Assembly: GCA_035652235.1 (NCBI GenBank)
Contig: DASREE010000023.1
Span: 1-64,000 of the forward strand
DNA: 64,000 nt
Reading direction: 5' to 3'
From: PALSA-612 sp035652235
GTDB taxonomy: Bacteria; Actinomycetota; Thermoleophilia; Gaiellales; Gaiellaceae
The notes below the pieces were generated by a model. That model had not been told where the DNA came from. It saw only the letters and a list, made by a program, of their open reading frames with translations, and made no database searches. Of the stretch, positions 42,201 through 49,795 are shown piece after piece; the first letter of the stretch is position 1, and every line of letters begins with the position of its first letter. Made by a program: the position numbers and the translations under genes.

Positions 42201-42493
42201 CCGGCATGCGCCGCGGTCAGGAGCCGGCAGAGGTTGGCGTAGCCGGCCGGGGTCTCGACGAGGAGCGTCACGTGCGCTCCGCCCGCGAGCGTCACCTCGG
42301 CGCCCGTGATCGGGCGGAGGCCGAGCGTCTTCGCCGCGTGCGCGAACTCGAGCGACCCGTACAGCCCGTCGTGGTCGGTGAGCGCGAGCGCCTCGTAGCC
42401 GAGGTCGGCGGCGCGTGCGGCGAGCTCCTCCGGTTGCGAGGCGCCGTCCAGGAACGAGTAGGCTGAGTGGCAGTGCAGCTCGACGTAGCTCAT
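39269..42493 (-). CDS. dnaE2: Error-prone DNA polymerase DnaE2
   Basis: A C-family polymerase of 1074 residues used in SOS mutagenesis. The N-terminal PHP domain starts YVELHCHSAYSFLDGAS (H7, H9), the palm contains the aspartate motif PDIDLDFPRD, and the C-terminus includes an OB-like domain. The start (MSYVELHCHS) is typical. The ATG is two bases from the cupin ATG on the other strand and no ribosome site is visible, so leaderless expression is likely. I see no LexA box here, unlike the imuB promoter 2.3 kb away. Confidence 0.96.
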   Translation of the reverse strand: MSYVELHCHSAYSFLDGASQPEELAARAADLGYEALALTDHDGLYGSLEFAHAAKTLGLRPITGAEVTLAGGAHVTLLVETPAGYANLCRLLTAAHAGTRPKGGAEPLPPALDRRLLAELNEGLVCLSGCARHGLAVRDPNGAAELAGAFGRDRFAVELQRPYLRGDARRNAALRELAAALGVPTVATGDVHAHRPSRALLQDALVAVKNRTSLEACEPERRGNRESVLLAPAEASERFPDDRDAVARTRELAERLEFDLTQELGYRYPDFSDRDDPSDLQLRRVCERAFAERYTGANGHKRPARARLEEELRLIADLGLSGFFLLHHEVLELAREIALEVRGPGSPRHVLPPGRGRGSSVGSIVCYLTGLSHVDPVAAGLSLGRFLNREMAAVPDIDLDFPRDIREKLIVAVGERYGHGHAALVASFSTYHARGAIRDLGKALGLPFGELERLARITEGNPYRVEDELRALPDGRDKLACRRWRALGWLCKEIAGLPRHVSQHPGGMVISTRPLVELVPVQPAAMAGRLLCQWDKDSCADAGFLKIDLLGLGMLSAVEDCVDRIARARGETIDLSRIPLDDPAVYEEIQQADTVGVFQIESRAQMQSLLRTRPENLDDLTVQVALVRPGPIQGGAVHPYVERRQRLREDPGYEPEVDHPSLAEPLRETLGVVVFQDQVLEVAMALAGFTVGEAEGLRRAMSRKRSHEALESHRARFVAGALERGVDGETANRVYDTLVGFSGFGFPKSHAAAFGLLAYQSAWLRHHFPAEFLCSLLNAQPMGFYPPASLVRDGERRGVRVLPPDVNASEARCSLEPQSDRPELAVRIGLGYVSGVGEEQAEALAAGQPYTGIRDLAQRAPLDRAGLEALVESGACDCFGEPRRSLLWQLGLVPRPATVPGTQGAEKQLALPLEPTAPVPQLPEQTPWERMLADYRTTSVSVGPHPLELLRPHLPGAAVTSRELDDRRHGAQVEIAGLAVARQRPATANGVVFMLLEDELGLVNLVVPPAVYERFRPLVRGESLLLARGRLERLGRNVNVVVSRLASLAPLARAAAGLEQARSSLPRAHHFGHR

Positions 42494-42495
42494 CG

Positions 42496-43356
42496 ATGAC
42501 CGGGGTCGTCATCGGGCCGGACGGGGGCGAGACGATCTCCGACCGCGCAGAGCGGAACGTGGTCGTCACGTGCGCGCACGAGCTCGTCGACGTCACCTGG
42601 ACGCGGTACGAGGCGGGCGAGCGCGGACCCGACCCGCACGTCCACCGCCAGCACGCGGACGCCTGGTACGTGCTCGACGGCGAGCTCACGTTCGGGCTGG
42701 GACCGGGCAGCGCGGAGCTGCTGCGCGCGCCGGCGGAAACGCTCGTGCTCGTCCCGGCCGGCGTGGTGCACACGTTCCGCAACGAGGGCCCGGCCACCGC
42801 CCGTTTCCTGAACATCCATGCGCCGAGCATGGGCTTCGCGGAGTCCCTCAGGCGACAGGGCGACAGCGGCTACCGCTGGGACTCGTTCGACCCGCCGGAC
42901 GACGGGGGGCTCCCCACCTCCCGCGTGGTCGTGCGCGGCCCCGGCGAGGGCGAGTCGATCCTGGGCGGCGCCGTCCTGTTCAAGGCGGAGGCCGGAGACG
43001 GGGACGGCACCTTCTCGCTCAGCGAGGCGACCCTTCCGCCGGGCTTTCCAGGACCTGTCCTCCACCGGCACGAGCGGATGCTCGACAGCTTCTACGTGCT
43101 CGAGGGCGTCCTCACCGTGCGGCTCGACGACGGCGAGGTCGAGGCCGGCCCCGACTCGTTCGCCCTCGTGCCGCCGAACACCGCGCACTCGTTCGCGAAC
43201 CGAAGCGAGGGCACCGTGCGCATGCTCAACCTGATGGCGCCGGGAGGCCTCGAGCAGTACCTGAAGGAGGTCGCCGCGGCGACGACGCCCGGCGAGGCGC
43301 CCGATCCTGCCGTGATGGCGAGGATCGCCTCCCGCTACGACTTCCATCCCGCCTGA
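42496..43356 (+). CDS. Bicupin protein
   Basis: A 286-residue protein with two cupin domains: PHVHRQHADAWYVLDGE near 50 and LHRHERMLDSFYVLEG near 195, each with the His pair and Glu typical of a metal site (H-x-H-x3-Glu-like). Cupins bind metal and often act as dioxygenases or isomerases; the substrate is unknown. The ATG at 42496 lies back-to-back with that of dnaE2. A GTG at about codon 22 is an alternative start. Confidence 0.8.
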   Translation: MTGVVIGPDGGETISDRAERNVVVTCAHELVDVTWTRYEAGERGPDPHVHRQHADAWYVLDGELTFGLGPGSAELLRAPAETLVLVPAGVVHTFRNEGPATARFLNIHAPSMGFAESLRRQGDSGYRWDSFDPPDDGGLPTSRVVVRGPGEGESILGGAVLFKAEAGDGDGTFSLSEATLPPGFPGPVLHRHERMLDSFYVLEGVLTVRLDDGEVEAGPDSFALVPPNTAHSFANRSEGTVRMLNLMAPGGLEQYLKEVAAATTPGEAPDPAVMARIASRYDFHPA

Positions 43357-43375
43357 GCCGGGTGAGGGTGCGGGC

Positions 43376-43603
43376 TCAGGCCCGCTGGGTGAACCATCCG
43401 CCGTGCTCCGTGTCGTGGAAGACGACAGCGTGCTCGCCGCTCTCCAGCACGACGTCGAAGTAGCGGCGCCCGATCGGATCCTCCGTCCACCAGCGGTCGA
43501 CGACCCGCCACTCCTCGCGGACGAGCATCACCGCCTGCCGGTTCACCTGCCGCGGCGTCCCGTCGAAGCCGGCCTCGACCAGCACCGGCCGCGGAGCGTT
43601 CAG
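43376..43603 (-). CDS. DUF6504-type ImuB partner
   Basis: A short protein (75 codons from CTG 43603, or 69 residues from GTG 43585) matching the pattern of DUF6504: WRVVDRWWTEDPIGRRYFDV and GGWF near the end. The family is found next to ImuB-like polymerases in actinobacteria. The CTG overlaps the imuB stop as CTGA; the GTG is six codons in. Its role in translesion synthesis is not known. Confidence 0.75.
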   Translation of the reverse strand: MNAPRPVLVEAGFDGTPRQVNRQAVMLVREEWRVVDRWWTEDPIGRRYFDVVLESGEHAVVFHDTEHGGWFTQRA

Positions 43604-44781
43604 TCGCGCGGGACGAGCAGCGCTCGGCGCTCGGGAATCCGCGACCACGGCGCGACCTCGACGACGGTGCACACGGCGGTGGCTCCCGCGCTCGCGCGTG
43701 CCTGCCGCAGCCCTTCCTTCAGCCTCGTTGCGGATCCGGCGCCTTCCCCGCCCGCGAGCTCGAGCTGCTGACCGGTCCACTCGGCGAGCTCGGCCACCTC
43801 GAGGCCGAGCGCCGTCACGGGCGCCGGCAGCTCGGCGAGCTTCGGCGCGAGCGCGGTCCGGAGCCGCTCCTTCTCGGCGGCCGGCTCCCGCAGCGTCGTC
43901 GACCGCCGCCAGGAGCCGCCGCCGACGAGGCGGGCGGAGAGGGCGAGCTTGCGCACGGCCCGGCCGGCGCGCTCGGGCCGTGCGAGGGCGCGCTCGACGA
44001 GCACCGCGAGCGCCCGGCGGAGCGTCAGCTCGTTCGCCACCGCCTCGAGGAACTCCAGCCGCTCGGCGATCTCCGCGGGCGGGCGGCGGGGCCTGACGCG
44101 ACGGTTGTCCCCTCCCCGCGCCAGACCCCAGGCTCGCCGCCCGTCCGGTCCCAGGCGTTCCGCGACGGCGGAGCCGGGAAGCGAGGCAAGCTGACCGATC
44201 GTCCGCACCCCCAGGCGCTCCAGCTCCGCCGTGCGCGACTCGTCCAGCGGCAGCAGCGAGAGCGGAAGCGGCGCAAGGAAGTCGGGAGCGCGCTCGTTCG
44301 AGACGACGAGCACCTGCCCCGCCCGCGCCACGCCGGCTGCGGCGAGCGCCGCGAACTTCCGCTCGGCGGCTCCAGCGCGCGCGTCCCACGAGGAGCCGAC
44401 CGCGGCGAGCGCCCGTCCGAGCGCCTGCTCGAGCCCGCCGTAGAGGCGCTCGACTCCGCGGGTCTCGACGTAGAGACAGCCGACGGCGGCCGGCTCGACG
44501 GGGAAGCCGACGTCCTCGAGGCGGCGCACGATTCCCTCCCACTCCTGCTCGGCGACGGCGGGATCCTGCTCGACGAGCACGAGCGACGGGCACGTCGCGA
44601 GCGCCTCGCCGAGACGCATCCCCGGCCGGATGCCCGCCGCCTCGGCGGCGGCTGTCACCGGGCCGACGACGGGATCCGAGCCCGGGAGCGGAGCCAGCGC
44701 CGCCGCCCGGGTCGCAAGGCGCGGCCGCTCCCGGAGCGCCGCCCGCAGCTCGAACCCCGGGATGAGGATGCAGGCGACCAT
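43600..44781 (-). CDS. imuB: ImuB, Y-family polymerase-like mutasome protein
   Basis: A 393-residue member of the Y family. The catalytic Asp of the first motif is absent (ACILIPGFELRAAL instead of IDMDAFFA), and the second carboxylate motif is replaced (YVETRGVERL), as expected for ImuB, which recruits DnaE2 rather than polymerising. The helix-hairpin-helix region GVRTIGQLASLPGSAV and the little finger follow. ATG 44781 gives MVACILIPGF; upstream frame belongs to its promoter. Two LexA boxes cover this promoter. No ImuA homologue is seen. Confidence 0.93.
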   Translation of the reverse strand: MVACILIPGFELRAALRERPRLATRAAALAPLPGSDPVVGPVTAAAEAAGIRPGMRLGEALATCPSLVLVEQDPAVAEQEWEGIVRRLEDVGFPVEPAAVGCLYVETRGVERLYGGLEQALGRALAAVGSSWDARAGAAERKFAALAAAGVARAGQVLVVSNERAPDFLAPLPLSLLPLDESRTAELERLGVRTIGQLASLPGSAVAERLGPDGRRAWGLARGGDNRRVRPRRPPAEIAERLEFLEAVANELTLRRALAVLVERALARPERAGRAVRKLALSARLVGGGSWRRSTTLREPAAEKERLRTALAPKLAELPAPVTALGLEVAELAEWTGQQLELAGGEGAGSATRLKEGLRQARASAGATAVCTVVEVAPWSRIPERRALLVPRD

Positions 44782-44783
44782 CG

Positions 44784-44795
44784 GAACGGATGTTC
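44784..44795 (-). promoter_or_regulatory. LexA (SOS) box 2 of imuB, GAAC-GGAT-GTTC
   Basis: Palindromic half sites GAAC and GTTC with a 4-bp centre, as in Gram-positive LexA boxes. It overlaps the -10 (gttcta, 44792-44797) and the likely initiation region of imuB. Confidence 0.7.
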
Positions 44796-44820
44796 TACAC
44801 GAACATGTGTTCCTAGTCAA
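44792..44820 (-). promoter_or_regulatory. imuB promoter (TTGACT-N17-TAGAAC)
   Basis: TTGACT (complement of 44815-44820) and TAGAAC (complement of 44792-44797) are 17 bases apart. This is the most standard promoter in the window and is fully covered by the two LexA boxes. Confidence 0.7.
44800..44813 (-). promoter_or_regulatory. LexA (SOS) box 1 of imuB, CGAAC-ATGT-GTTCC
   Basis: CGAAC-N4-GTTC within the spacer between -35 and -10. A LexA dimer here would block RNA polymerase, so imuB and its DUF6504 partner should be induced by DNA damage. Confidence 0.85.
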
Positions 44821-44854
44821 GGCCGGGGCTCACGCGCGCGCCGTACGCGAAGCC

Positions 44855-44869
44855 GGCCCTCGGAGGGCC
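44855..44869. terminator. Short hairpin after the GGT gene
   Basis: GGCCCT-CGG-AGGGCC directly abuts the minus-strand stop at 44870. The 6-bp stem is short and lacks a T-tract, so terminator strength is uncertain. Confidence 0.4.
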
Positions 44870-46303
44870 TCAGATGCCGGCCGCGTAGCCGTCCTTGCGG
44901 GGATCGGAGCCGCCGACGAGCGCGTCGCCCTGGAGGAGGATCGCCTGGCCGCCACCGAAGCCGAACGTCTCCGTCTCGCGCACCGTCCGGTAGCCGAGGC
45001 GCTCGAGGTCGAGGTCGCGCTCCCACAGCCCCTCCTCGAGCCGGACGACGTCGCCGTCGACGCGGAAGCGGGGGCGGTCGAGCGCGGCCTGCGGGTCGAG
45101 GCCGTCGTCGACGAGCGCCGAGACGAGCTGCATGTGCGCCTGCGCCTGGATGAAGCCGCCCATGACGCCGAACGGGCCGTAGAGGCTCCCGTCGCGGAGG
45201 AGCATCCCCGGGATGATCGTGTGGTACGGGCGGCGGCCCGGCTCGACCGCGCCCGAGACGGCGAAGCAGGCGCCGCGGTTCTGCAGCACGACGCCGGTTC
45301 CGGGGGCGACGACGCGGGAGCCGAACGACTCGAACAGGCTCTGGATGAAGGAGGCGGCCATGCGCTCCTCGTCGACCGCGCACAGGTAGACGGTGCCGCC
45401 GGCCGGCTCGCGGACGGCCCGCTCCTGCCCGTGCCGCCGCCGCTCGAGGTACCCGGGCTCGATCAGGTCCGACACGTCCGCCCCGTCCCGCACCCGTGCG
45501 AGACCGTCCTCGAGGGCGAGCTTGGCGCAGCGGATGCGGCTCGCGAGGCTCGGGGACGAGCGCTCGAGCAGACCGAGCGCCTCGAGCGCGACGACTCCCT
45601 GCGTCGGCGGCGGTAGCTCGCACACCTCCACCCCTCGGTAGCGCAGGCGCAGAGGCTCCACCCAGCGCGGCTCGAACCCGGCCAGGTCGGCCTCGTCCAG
45701 CCAGGTGGAGGCTGCGATCGCCTCGGCCACGGGGCCGGCGTAGAACCCGTCGCGGCCGGCCCCGGCGACCCGACGGAGCGTCGCGGCGAGCTCGGGGAAA
45801 CGGACGAGCTCGCCGACGCGCGGCGGGGGGCCGAGCTCGTCCGGGCCTCCGAACGTCTGCCACGCCTCGGCCGCCCTCGGCGCGATCGCGAACCCGTGCT
45901 CGGCCAGGTCGATCGCGTCGGCGAGGCAGGCGTCCAGCCCCAGCCGTCCGTGGCGCTCCGCGAGGGCGGTCCAGCCCGCGACCGCGCCCGGCACCGTCAC
46001 CGAGCGCGGGCCGCGGCCGGCGACCGGCTCCACCGGGTCGGCGGCACGCGGCGCCGGGCCCGCCGAGTCGAGGCCCTCCAGGGCGCCGTCGCGCCAGACG
46101 AGGGCGAAGCAGTCGCCGCCGATCCCGGTCGACATGGGCTCGGTGACGCACAGGACGGCGGCGGCCGCGAGCGCGGCGTCGGCGGCGTTGCCGCCTCGCT
46201 CGAGCATGCGCAGCCCGGCGCGCGTCGCGAGCGGCTGGCTCGTCGCCACCATCCCGCGCGCCGCCACCGCCGGGGGCCGTCCGAAGGCGAACCGGTAGCT
46301 CAG
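44870..46303 (-). CDS. Gamma-glutamyltransferase family protein
   Basis: A 477-residue NTN-hydrolase. The N-terminal signature GMVATSQPLATRAGLRMLERGGNAADAALA is conserved and the nucleophile Thr is in PAGGTVYLCAVD, with FIQSLF following, as in the YwrD-like group. The proenzyme self-cleaves before that Thr. There is no signal peptide, so it is probably cytosolic. The first conserved residues begin at a CTG (46303) overlapping the comB stop as CTGA; the first GTG (VAARGMVAT) would lose the RPP segment. Substrate is uncertain. Confidence 0.88.
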   Translation of the reverse strand: MSYRFAFGRPPAVAARGMVATSQPLATRAGLRMLERGGNAADAALAAAAVLCVTEPMSTGIGGDCFALVWRDGALEGLDSAGPAPRAADPVEPVAGRGPRSVTVPGAVAGWTALAERHGRLGLDACLADAIDLAEHGFAIAPRAAEAWQTFGGPDELGPPPRVGELVRFPELAATLRRVAGAGRDGFYAGPVAEAIAASTWLDEADLAGFEPRWVEPLRLRYRGVEVCELPPPTQGVVALEALGLLERSSPSLASRIRCAKLALEDGLARVRDGADVSDLIEPGYLERRRHGQERAVREPAGGTVYLCAVDEERMAASFIQSLFESFGSRVVAPGTGVVLQNRGACFAVSGAVEPGRRPYHTIIPGMLLRDGSLYGPFGVMGGFIQAQAHMQLVSALVDDGLDPQAALDRPRFRVDGDVVRLEEGLWERDLDLERLGYRTVRETETFGFGGGQAILLQGDALVGGSDPRKDGYAAGI

Positions 46304-46995
46304 AGCGTCACCTCGGCGGCGGCGCCGAGCATGCGCGAGAAACGGGGCACCGCTCGAAGGACGCTCTCGCGGGCGCAGAAGGCGATGTCGTCCTGGAGAC
46401 CGCTCGCGTGCAGGTTGCGCGCGCTCTGCGATGCCGACAGCCCCTCCTCGGCGGTGGCGAAGGTGCCTGCCAGCCTGGCTGCGGCCACGGCGGAGTCGGT
46501 GTGGTTGCCGCCGAGCGCGTCGGCGATCCGCCCGGCGCAGTAGGCGTCGTCGAGCGCGAGCTCGCCGCGGACGCCGGCACAGAGGACGGCCACGTCGCCG
46601 GCCCCGGTCTGCCGTGCCGCCTCGGCGACCGCCGCCAGGTTGAGGAGCGAGCCGACGAGGACGAGCCGGCAGCGCTCGGCGGCCGCGACGAGGAGCCGCG
46701 TGCCGTTCGTCGTCGTCAGGACGAGCGTGTCGGCGGCGGGCTCGACGAACTCGCGCGGCGAGTTGCCGAAGTCGAAGCCGGGGATGCGCACCGTCGCGCG
46801 CTCTCCCGCCAGCGCCGCGTTCCCCTCGCGTCTCGCGACCGCCTGCGCGTCCTCGATCTCGGCGCAGCAGAGGACGCGGCGGTAGCCCGACTGGAGCGCC
46901 TGCACGATCGTCGAGGTGGCGCGGAGGACGTCGACGACGATGCCGACCGGAGCGTACACCTCCTCGACCGGGGTGAACGCGACATGCACTCGCAC
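46300..46995 (-). CDS. comB: 2-phosphosulfolactate phosphatase (ComB family)
   Basis: A 231-residue protein that hydrolyses phosphosulfolactate in coenzyme M-type pathways, or a relative with another substrate. The family segments VDVLRATSTIVQAL, TTTNGTRLL and GVRGELALDDAYCAG are present. I prefer GTG 46995 (MRVHVAF) to GTG 47001 because TAGCGT lies eight bases before it. No other CoM genes are in the window. It is coupled to the GGT gene by CTGA. Confidence 0.85.
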   Translation of the reverse strand: MRVHVAFTPVEEVYAPVGIVVDVLRATSTIVQALQSGYRRVLCCAEIEDAQAVARREGNAALAGERATVRIPGFDFGNSPREFVEPAADTLVLTTTNGTRLLVAAAERCRLVLVGSLLNLAAVAEAARQTGAGDVAVLCAGVRGELALDDAYCAGRIADALGGNHTDSAVAAARLAGTFATAEEGLSASQSARNLHASGLQDDIAFCARESVLRAVPRFSRMLGAAAEVTL

Positions 46996-47002
46996 GGCCA
47001 CG

Positions 47003-47009
47003 TACGCTA
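47003..47009. promoter_or_regulatory. Shared symmetric -10 (TACGCTA) between comB and rhomboid gene
   Basis: TACGCT on plus is six bases before the rhomboid ATG at 47015. TAGCGT on minus is eight bases before the comB GTG at 46995. The two overlap in TACGCTA. Confidence 0.5.
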
Positions 47010-47014
47010 ACTCG

Positions 47015-47959
47015 ATGGCCGAGCCGAGGTACTGCTACCGGCATCCCGACCGGGAGACGGGCCTGTCGTGCTCGGAGTGCGGGCGGCCGATCTGCGTCGA
47101 CTGCATGACCGTCGCGCCCGTCGGCATCCGCTGCCCCGACCACGCCGGGACGCGGCCCAGGCAGGTGCGCGCGGTGGCGAAGCCGGCGTCGGCGGCCGGG
47201 CGGCGCGTCCGGCGAACAGCGGCGAGGCACGGGTACGTGCTGCCGGAGTTCAGCGTCACCCGGGCGCTCGTGATCCTCAACGTCCTCGTCTACCTGGCGG
47301 AGCTCGCGGGCGGCTCCGGCGTCAACGGCAACTCGGGCTGGATCTTCCAGCACGGTTCCCTCGTCGAGAGCGGCGCCTACTTCCAGGGCACGATCGTGCA
47401 GGGGACATTCCCGGGCGTGCACCTGATCGGCGTCGCGCACGGCGAGTGGTGGCGCCTGATCACCGCGGCCTTCCTCCACTACGGGCCTCTCCACCTGGGT
47501 CTGAACATGCTCGCGCTGTGGTGGCTGGGCTCGCCGGTCGAGGCCGCGCTCGGGCGAGCCCGGTACCTGCTCCTCTACCTGGCGGCGGGGCTCGCCGGCT
47601 CGACCGGCGCGCTTCTGATCAGCCCGAACGCCGTCACGGTCGGCGCCTCCGGCGCCATCTTCGGCATCCTCGGCGCGCTGCTCGTGCTCGAGTACCAGGT
47701 GACGGGCTCGCTCGCCGGCCAGGCGATGACGCTGATCGTGCTCAACCTCGCCTTCAGCGCAGGCTTCTCGAGCAACATCTCCCTCGGCGGGCACGTCGGC
47801 GGCCTCGTCGCCGGGATTGCCGGCGCGGTCGCGCTCGTCGCCTTCCGCCGCCACTACCCGGCCGTGGGCCGCGCCGCGATCGTGCGCGGAGGGGTGGTCG
47901 TCGCGATCGGCGTGGTGAGCGTCGTCATCGCCTACCTGCGCGTGCACGGCAGCGGTTGA
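47015..47959 (+). CDS. Rhomboid intramembrane serine protease with N-terminal zinc finger
   Basis: A 314-residue rhomboid. The N-terminal 45 residues hold a B-box-like zinc site (C7, H10, C19, C22, C27, C30, C40, H43). After a basic linker come six membrane helices with the catalytic dyad S212 (GASGAIFG) and H260 (GGHVGG), plus EWWR and H155/N164 in HYGPLHLGLNM. It cuts helices within the membrane; substrates unknown. It starts at ATG 47015 exactly six bases after TACGCT. This zinc-finger-rhomboid layout is known in actinobacteria. Confidence 0.94.
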   Translation: MAEPRYCYRHPDRETGLSCSECGRPICVDCMTVAPVGIRCPDHAGTRPRQVRAVAKPASAAGRRVRRTAARHGYVLPEFSVTRALVILNVLVYLAELAGGSGVNGNSGWIFQHGSLVESGAYFQGTIVQGTFPGVHLIGVAHGEWWRLITAAFLHYGPLHLGLNMLALWWLGSPVEAALGRARYLLLYLAAGLAGSTGALLISPNAVTVGASGAIFGILGALLVLEYQVTGSLAGQAMTLIVLNLAFSAGFSSNISLGGHVGGLVAGIAGAVALVAFRRHYPAVGRAAIVRGGVVVAIGVVSVVIAYLRVHGSG

Positions 47960-47981
47960 GCCGCCGGCTCGGCTCAGCTGT

Positions 47982-48569
47982 ATGAGCGTCCGCGCCTGCA
48001 TCGTCGCCTTCCTGGTCCAGGCGGCGGTCGTGGGCGCCGCCGCCGGAGCGGCGCCGGGGACGACGAGCCGCTCGGCGTCGCGCACGGTGTACGTGGACGG
48101 CGACTCGCTCGCCGTCGGCACCGGCTGGTACCTGCCCGCTTTCCTGCACGGGTGGACGGTGCGCTCGACGACGGCGGTCAGCCGGCACGTCTCCCAGGGC
48201 GTCGCCGCGATCGAGGCGGCCGGCCGCTCGCTCGAGCGGGTCGTCGTCGTCGATCTCGGCACGAACGACGACCCCTCCGCCGTCGGGCGCTTCCGCTCGT
48301 CGGTGCGGGAGGTCGTGCGCGCCGCAGGCCAGTCGCGGTGCGTGATCTGGGCGACGATCAACCGCCCCCCGTACGACGGCGTCTCCTACGACGGGTACAA
48401 CCGCGCGCTCGCGAGCCTGGACGCCGCCTACCGCAGCCTGCACGTGTTCGACTGGGCGGCGATGGCGCGGGCGCATCCCGGCTGGTTCGGCCCGGACGGC
48501 GTGCACCCGACGAACGCCGGCTACCGCGCGCGGGCGGCCGCGCTCGCCCGCCTGATCAGGTCCTGCTGA
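47982..48569 (+). CDS. Exported SGNH-type hydrolase
   Basis: A 195-residue exported protein: signal peptide (about 1-23), then an SGNH fold with YVDGDSLAVG (Ser nucleophile block), GTNDDPS (block III Asn) and DGVHPTNAG (block V Asp/His). These enzymes hydrolyse or transfer acyl esters outside the membrane. It is 22 bases after the rhomboid gene, probably cotranscribed. Substrate unknown. Confidence 0.85.
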   Translation: MSVRACIVAFLVQAAVVGAAAGAAPGTTSRSASRTVYVDGDSLAVGTGWYLPAFLHGWTVRSTTAVSRHVSQGVAAIEAAGRSLERVVVVDLGTNDDPSAVGRFRSSVREVVRAAGQSRCVIWATINRPPYDGVSYDGYNRALASLDAAYRSLHVFDWAAMARAHPGWFGPDGVHPTNAGYRARAAALARLIRSC

Positions 48570-48603
48570 GCGGAGCGCAGCCGGGCCGGGGATGGCCGCG
48601 GGC

Positions 48604-49794
48604 TCACGACGCGTGCCTGCGCCAGCTCGTAAGGTCGAACTGCGCGTTCAGCTCCTTGAGCAGGAGCCTGGCGATGATGTCGCCGCCGGCGGTCTCGAAG
48701 TGGACCCCGTCCGGCGCACGCACCTTGACCAGCTCGCCGTCCGGCTTGGGCAGGTACTCCGCGTAGCCGCCCGTGTTCGGGTCGGCGAAGAGCAGGTACG
48801 TGTCGACGTAGGCGGCGCCCCGCGGCCGCTTCCGCGCCTCCTCGGCGACGATGCGGTTGATCACCTCGAAGTCGCGCGTCTCGCTCGCGCTGCGCGCGAT
48901 CGGCAGCCCGATCCAGACGAGGAAGCCGTGCGCGCGGATGACCGTGTCCATGATCCCGGCGACCCGCCGCCGGTACTCCTTCACCCAGGAGGCGCTGCCG
49001 AAGGAGCCGACGCTCGTCCCCGGCGGCAGCCCGGTCATGTAGTCGTGGTCGTCGTTCGCGCCGAAGGCGACCACGACCACGTTCGGGTGGTCGTCCTTCA
49101 TCACCTGGCGGATCCGGTCGAACCAGTTGTAGACGTCCGGCCGCTCGAGGCCCGTCGCCACGTGCCCGTCGAGCGGCCCGACGGGCTTGTACACCTTGCT
49201 CCCGCCGAGCGCGCGCAGCAGCGAGTAGCCGGGGACGATGACGAGCGAGTCGCCCCCGACGTAGATCCTGAGCGGATGCGAGGGCGAGAAGGCCTGCTTG
49301 CGCGGCTGGGCGGGCGGCGTGCGCCGCTGCGCCGGCGTGCGCTGGCCGGGCGACGTCGCGGCCTTCCCCGCCGGCGGCCGAACGGGGGGCGGAGCGCCCA
49401 CGGGCGGCGGCGGGACGGCGGCCGGCGGCGGCAGCGTGATCTGCGTGACGATCCTGTCGTCGTCCGAGCGGCCGAGCGCCGCCTTCACCGCGTTGCGCGG
49501 CCGGTCGAGGAGGAGCGCGTGGCTGACGGAGTCGAGCGCCTCGGTGAGCGGCAGCGCGACGTCGCGCTTCCAGCCGGGCTGAAGCGTCTCGGCCGTCTTG
49601 TGCAGACCAGGCGCGTTGAGGAAGGCACCGAGGACGAGCGCGCCGACGCCGACGACGACGGCGTGGCCGGCCGGGTGCAGGCGCCGCCGCGGGCCTGCGG
49701 CCGAGCCGCCGGCAAGGCGGCTGTCTGCGGCCGCGCCGGGGTGTCTCGCCCGCGTGCGCGGGGCGGTCGGCCGGATGCGAGTGGGAGCGTCCAC
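48604..49794 (-). CDS. Membrane-anchored SGNH-type protein (DUF459-like), O-acetylation partner
   Basis: A 396-residue protein with one N-terminal transmembrane segment (about 44-62), a Pro-rich linker (about 120-170) and a SGNH/DUF459 domain: VGGDSLVIVPG with the block I Ser, AFGANDDHD with the block III Asn, and APDGVHF with the catalytic His. Placed one base after the MBOAT gene on the same strand, it is a likely second half of an acetyl transfer pair, like AlgJ/PatB. Start GTG 49794. Confidence 0.85.
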   Translation of the reverse strand: MDAPTRIRPTAPRTRARHPGAAADSRLAGGSAAGPRRRLHPAGHAVVVGVGALVLGAFLNAPGLHKTAETLQPGWKRDVALPLTEALDSVSHALLLDRPRNAVKAALGRSDDDRIVTQITLPPPAAVPPPPVGAPPPVRPPAGKAATSPGQRTPAQRRTPPAQPRKQAFSPSHPLRIYVGGDSLVIVPGYSLLRALGGSKVYKPVGPLDGHVATGLERPDVYNWFDRIRQVMKDDHPNVVVVAFGANDDHDYMTGLPPGTSVGSFGSASWVKEYRRRVAGIMDTVIRAHGFLVWIGLPIARSASETRDFEVINRIVAEEARKRPRGAAYVDTYLLFADPNTGGYAEYLPKPDGELVKVRAPDGVHFETAGGDIIARLLLKELNAQFDLTSWRRHAS

Positions 49795-49795
49795 G

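Noticed and set aside
38918..42466. Plus-strand open frame of 1182 residues opposite dnaE2
   Set aside because: Shadow of DnaE2, which has all polymerase motifs; the antisense product has no recognisable domain.
44870..48361. Minus-strand frame extending the GGT upstream to 1163 residues
   Set aside because: The extra part overlaps comB and the rhomboid gene on their real frames and has no conserved motifs; the GGT sequence begins at the CTGA overlap.
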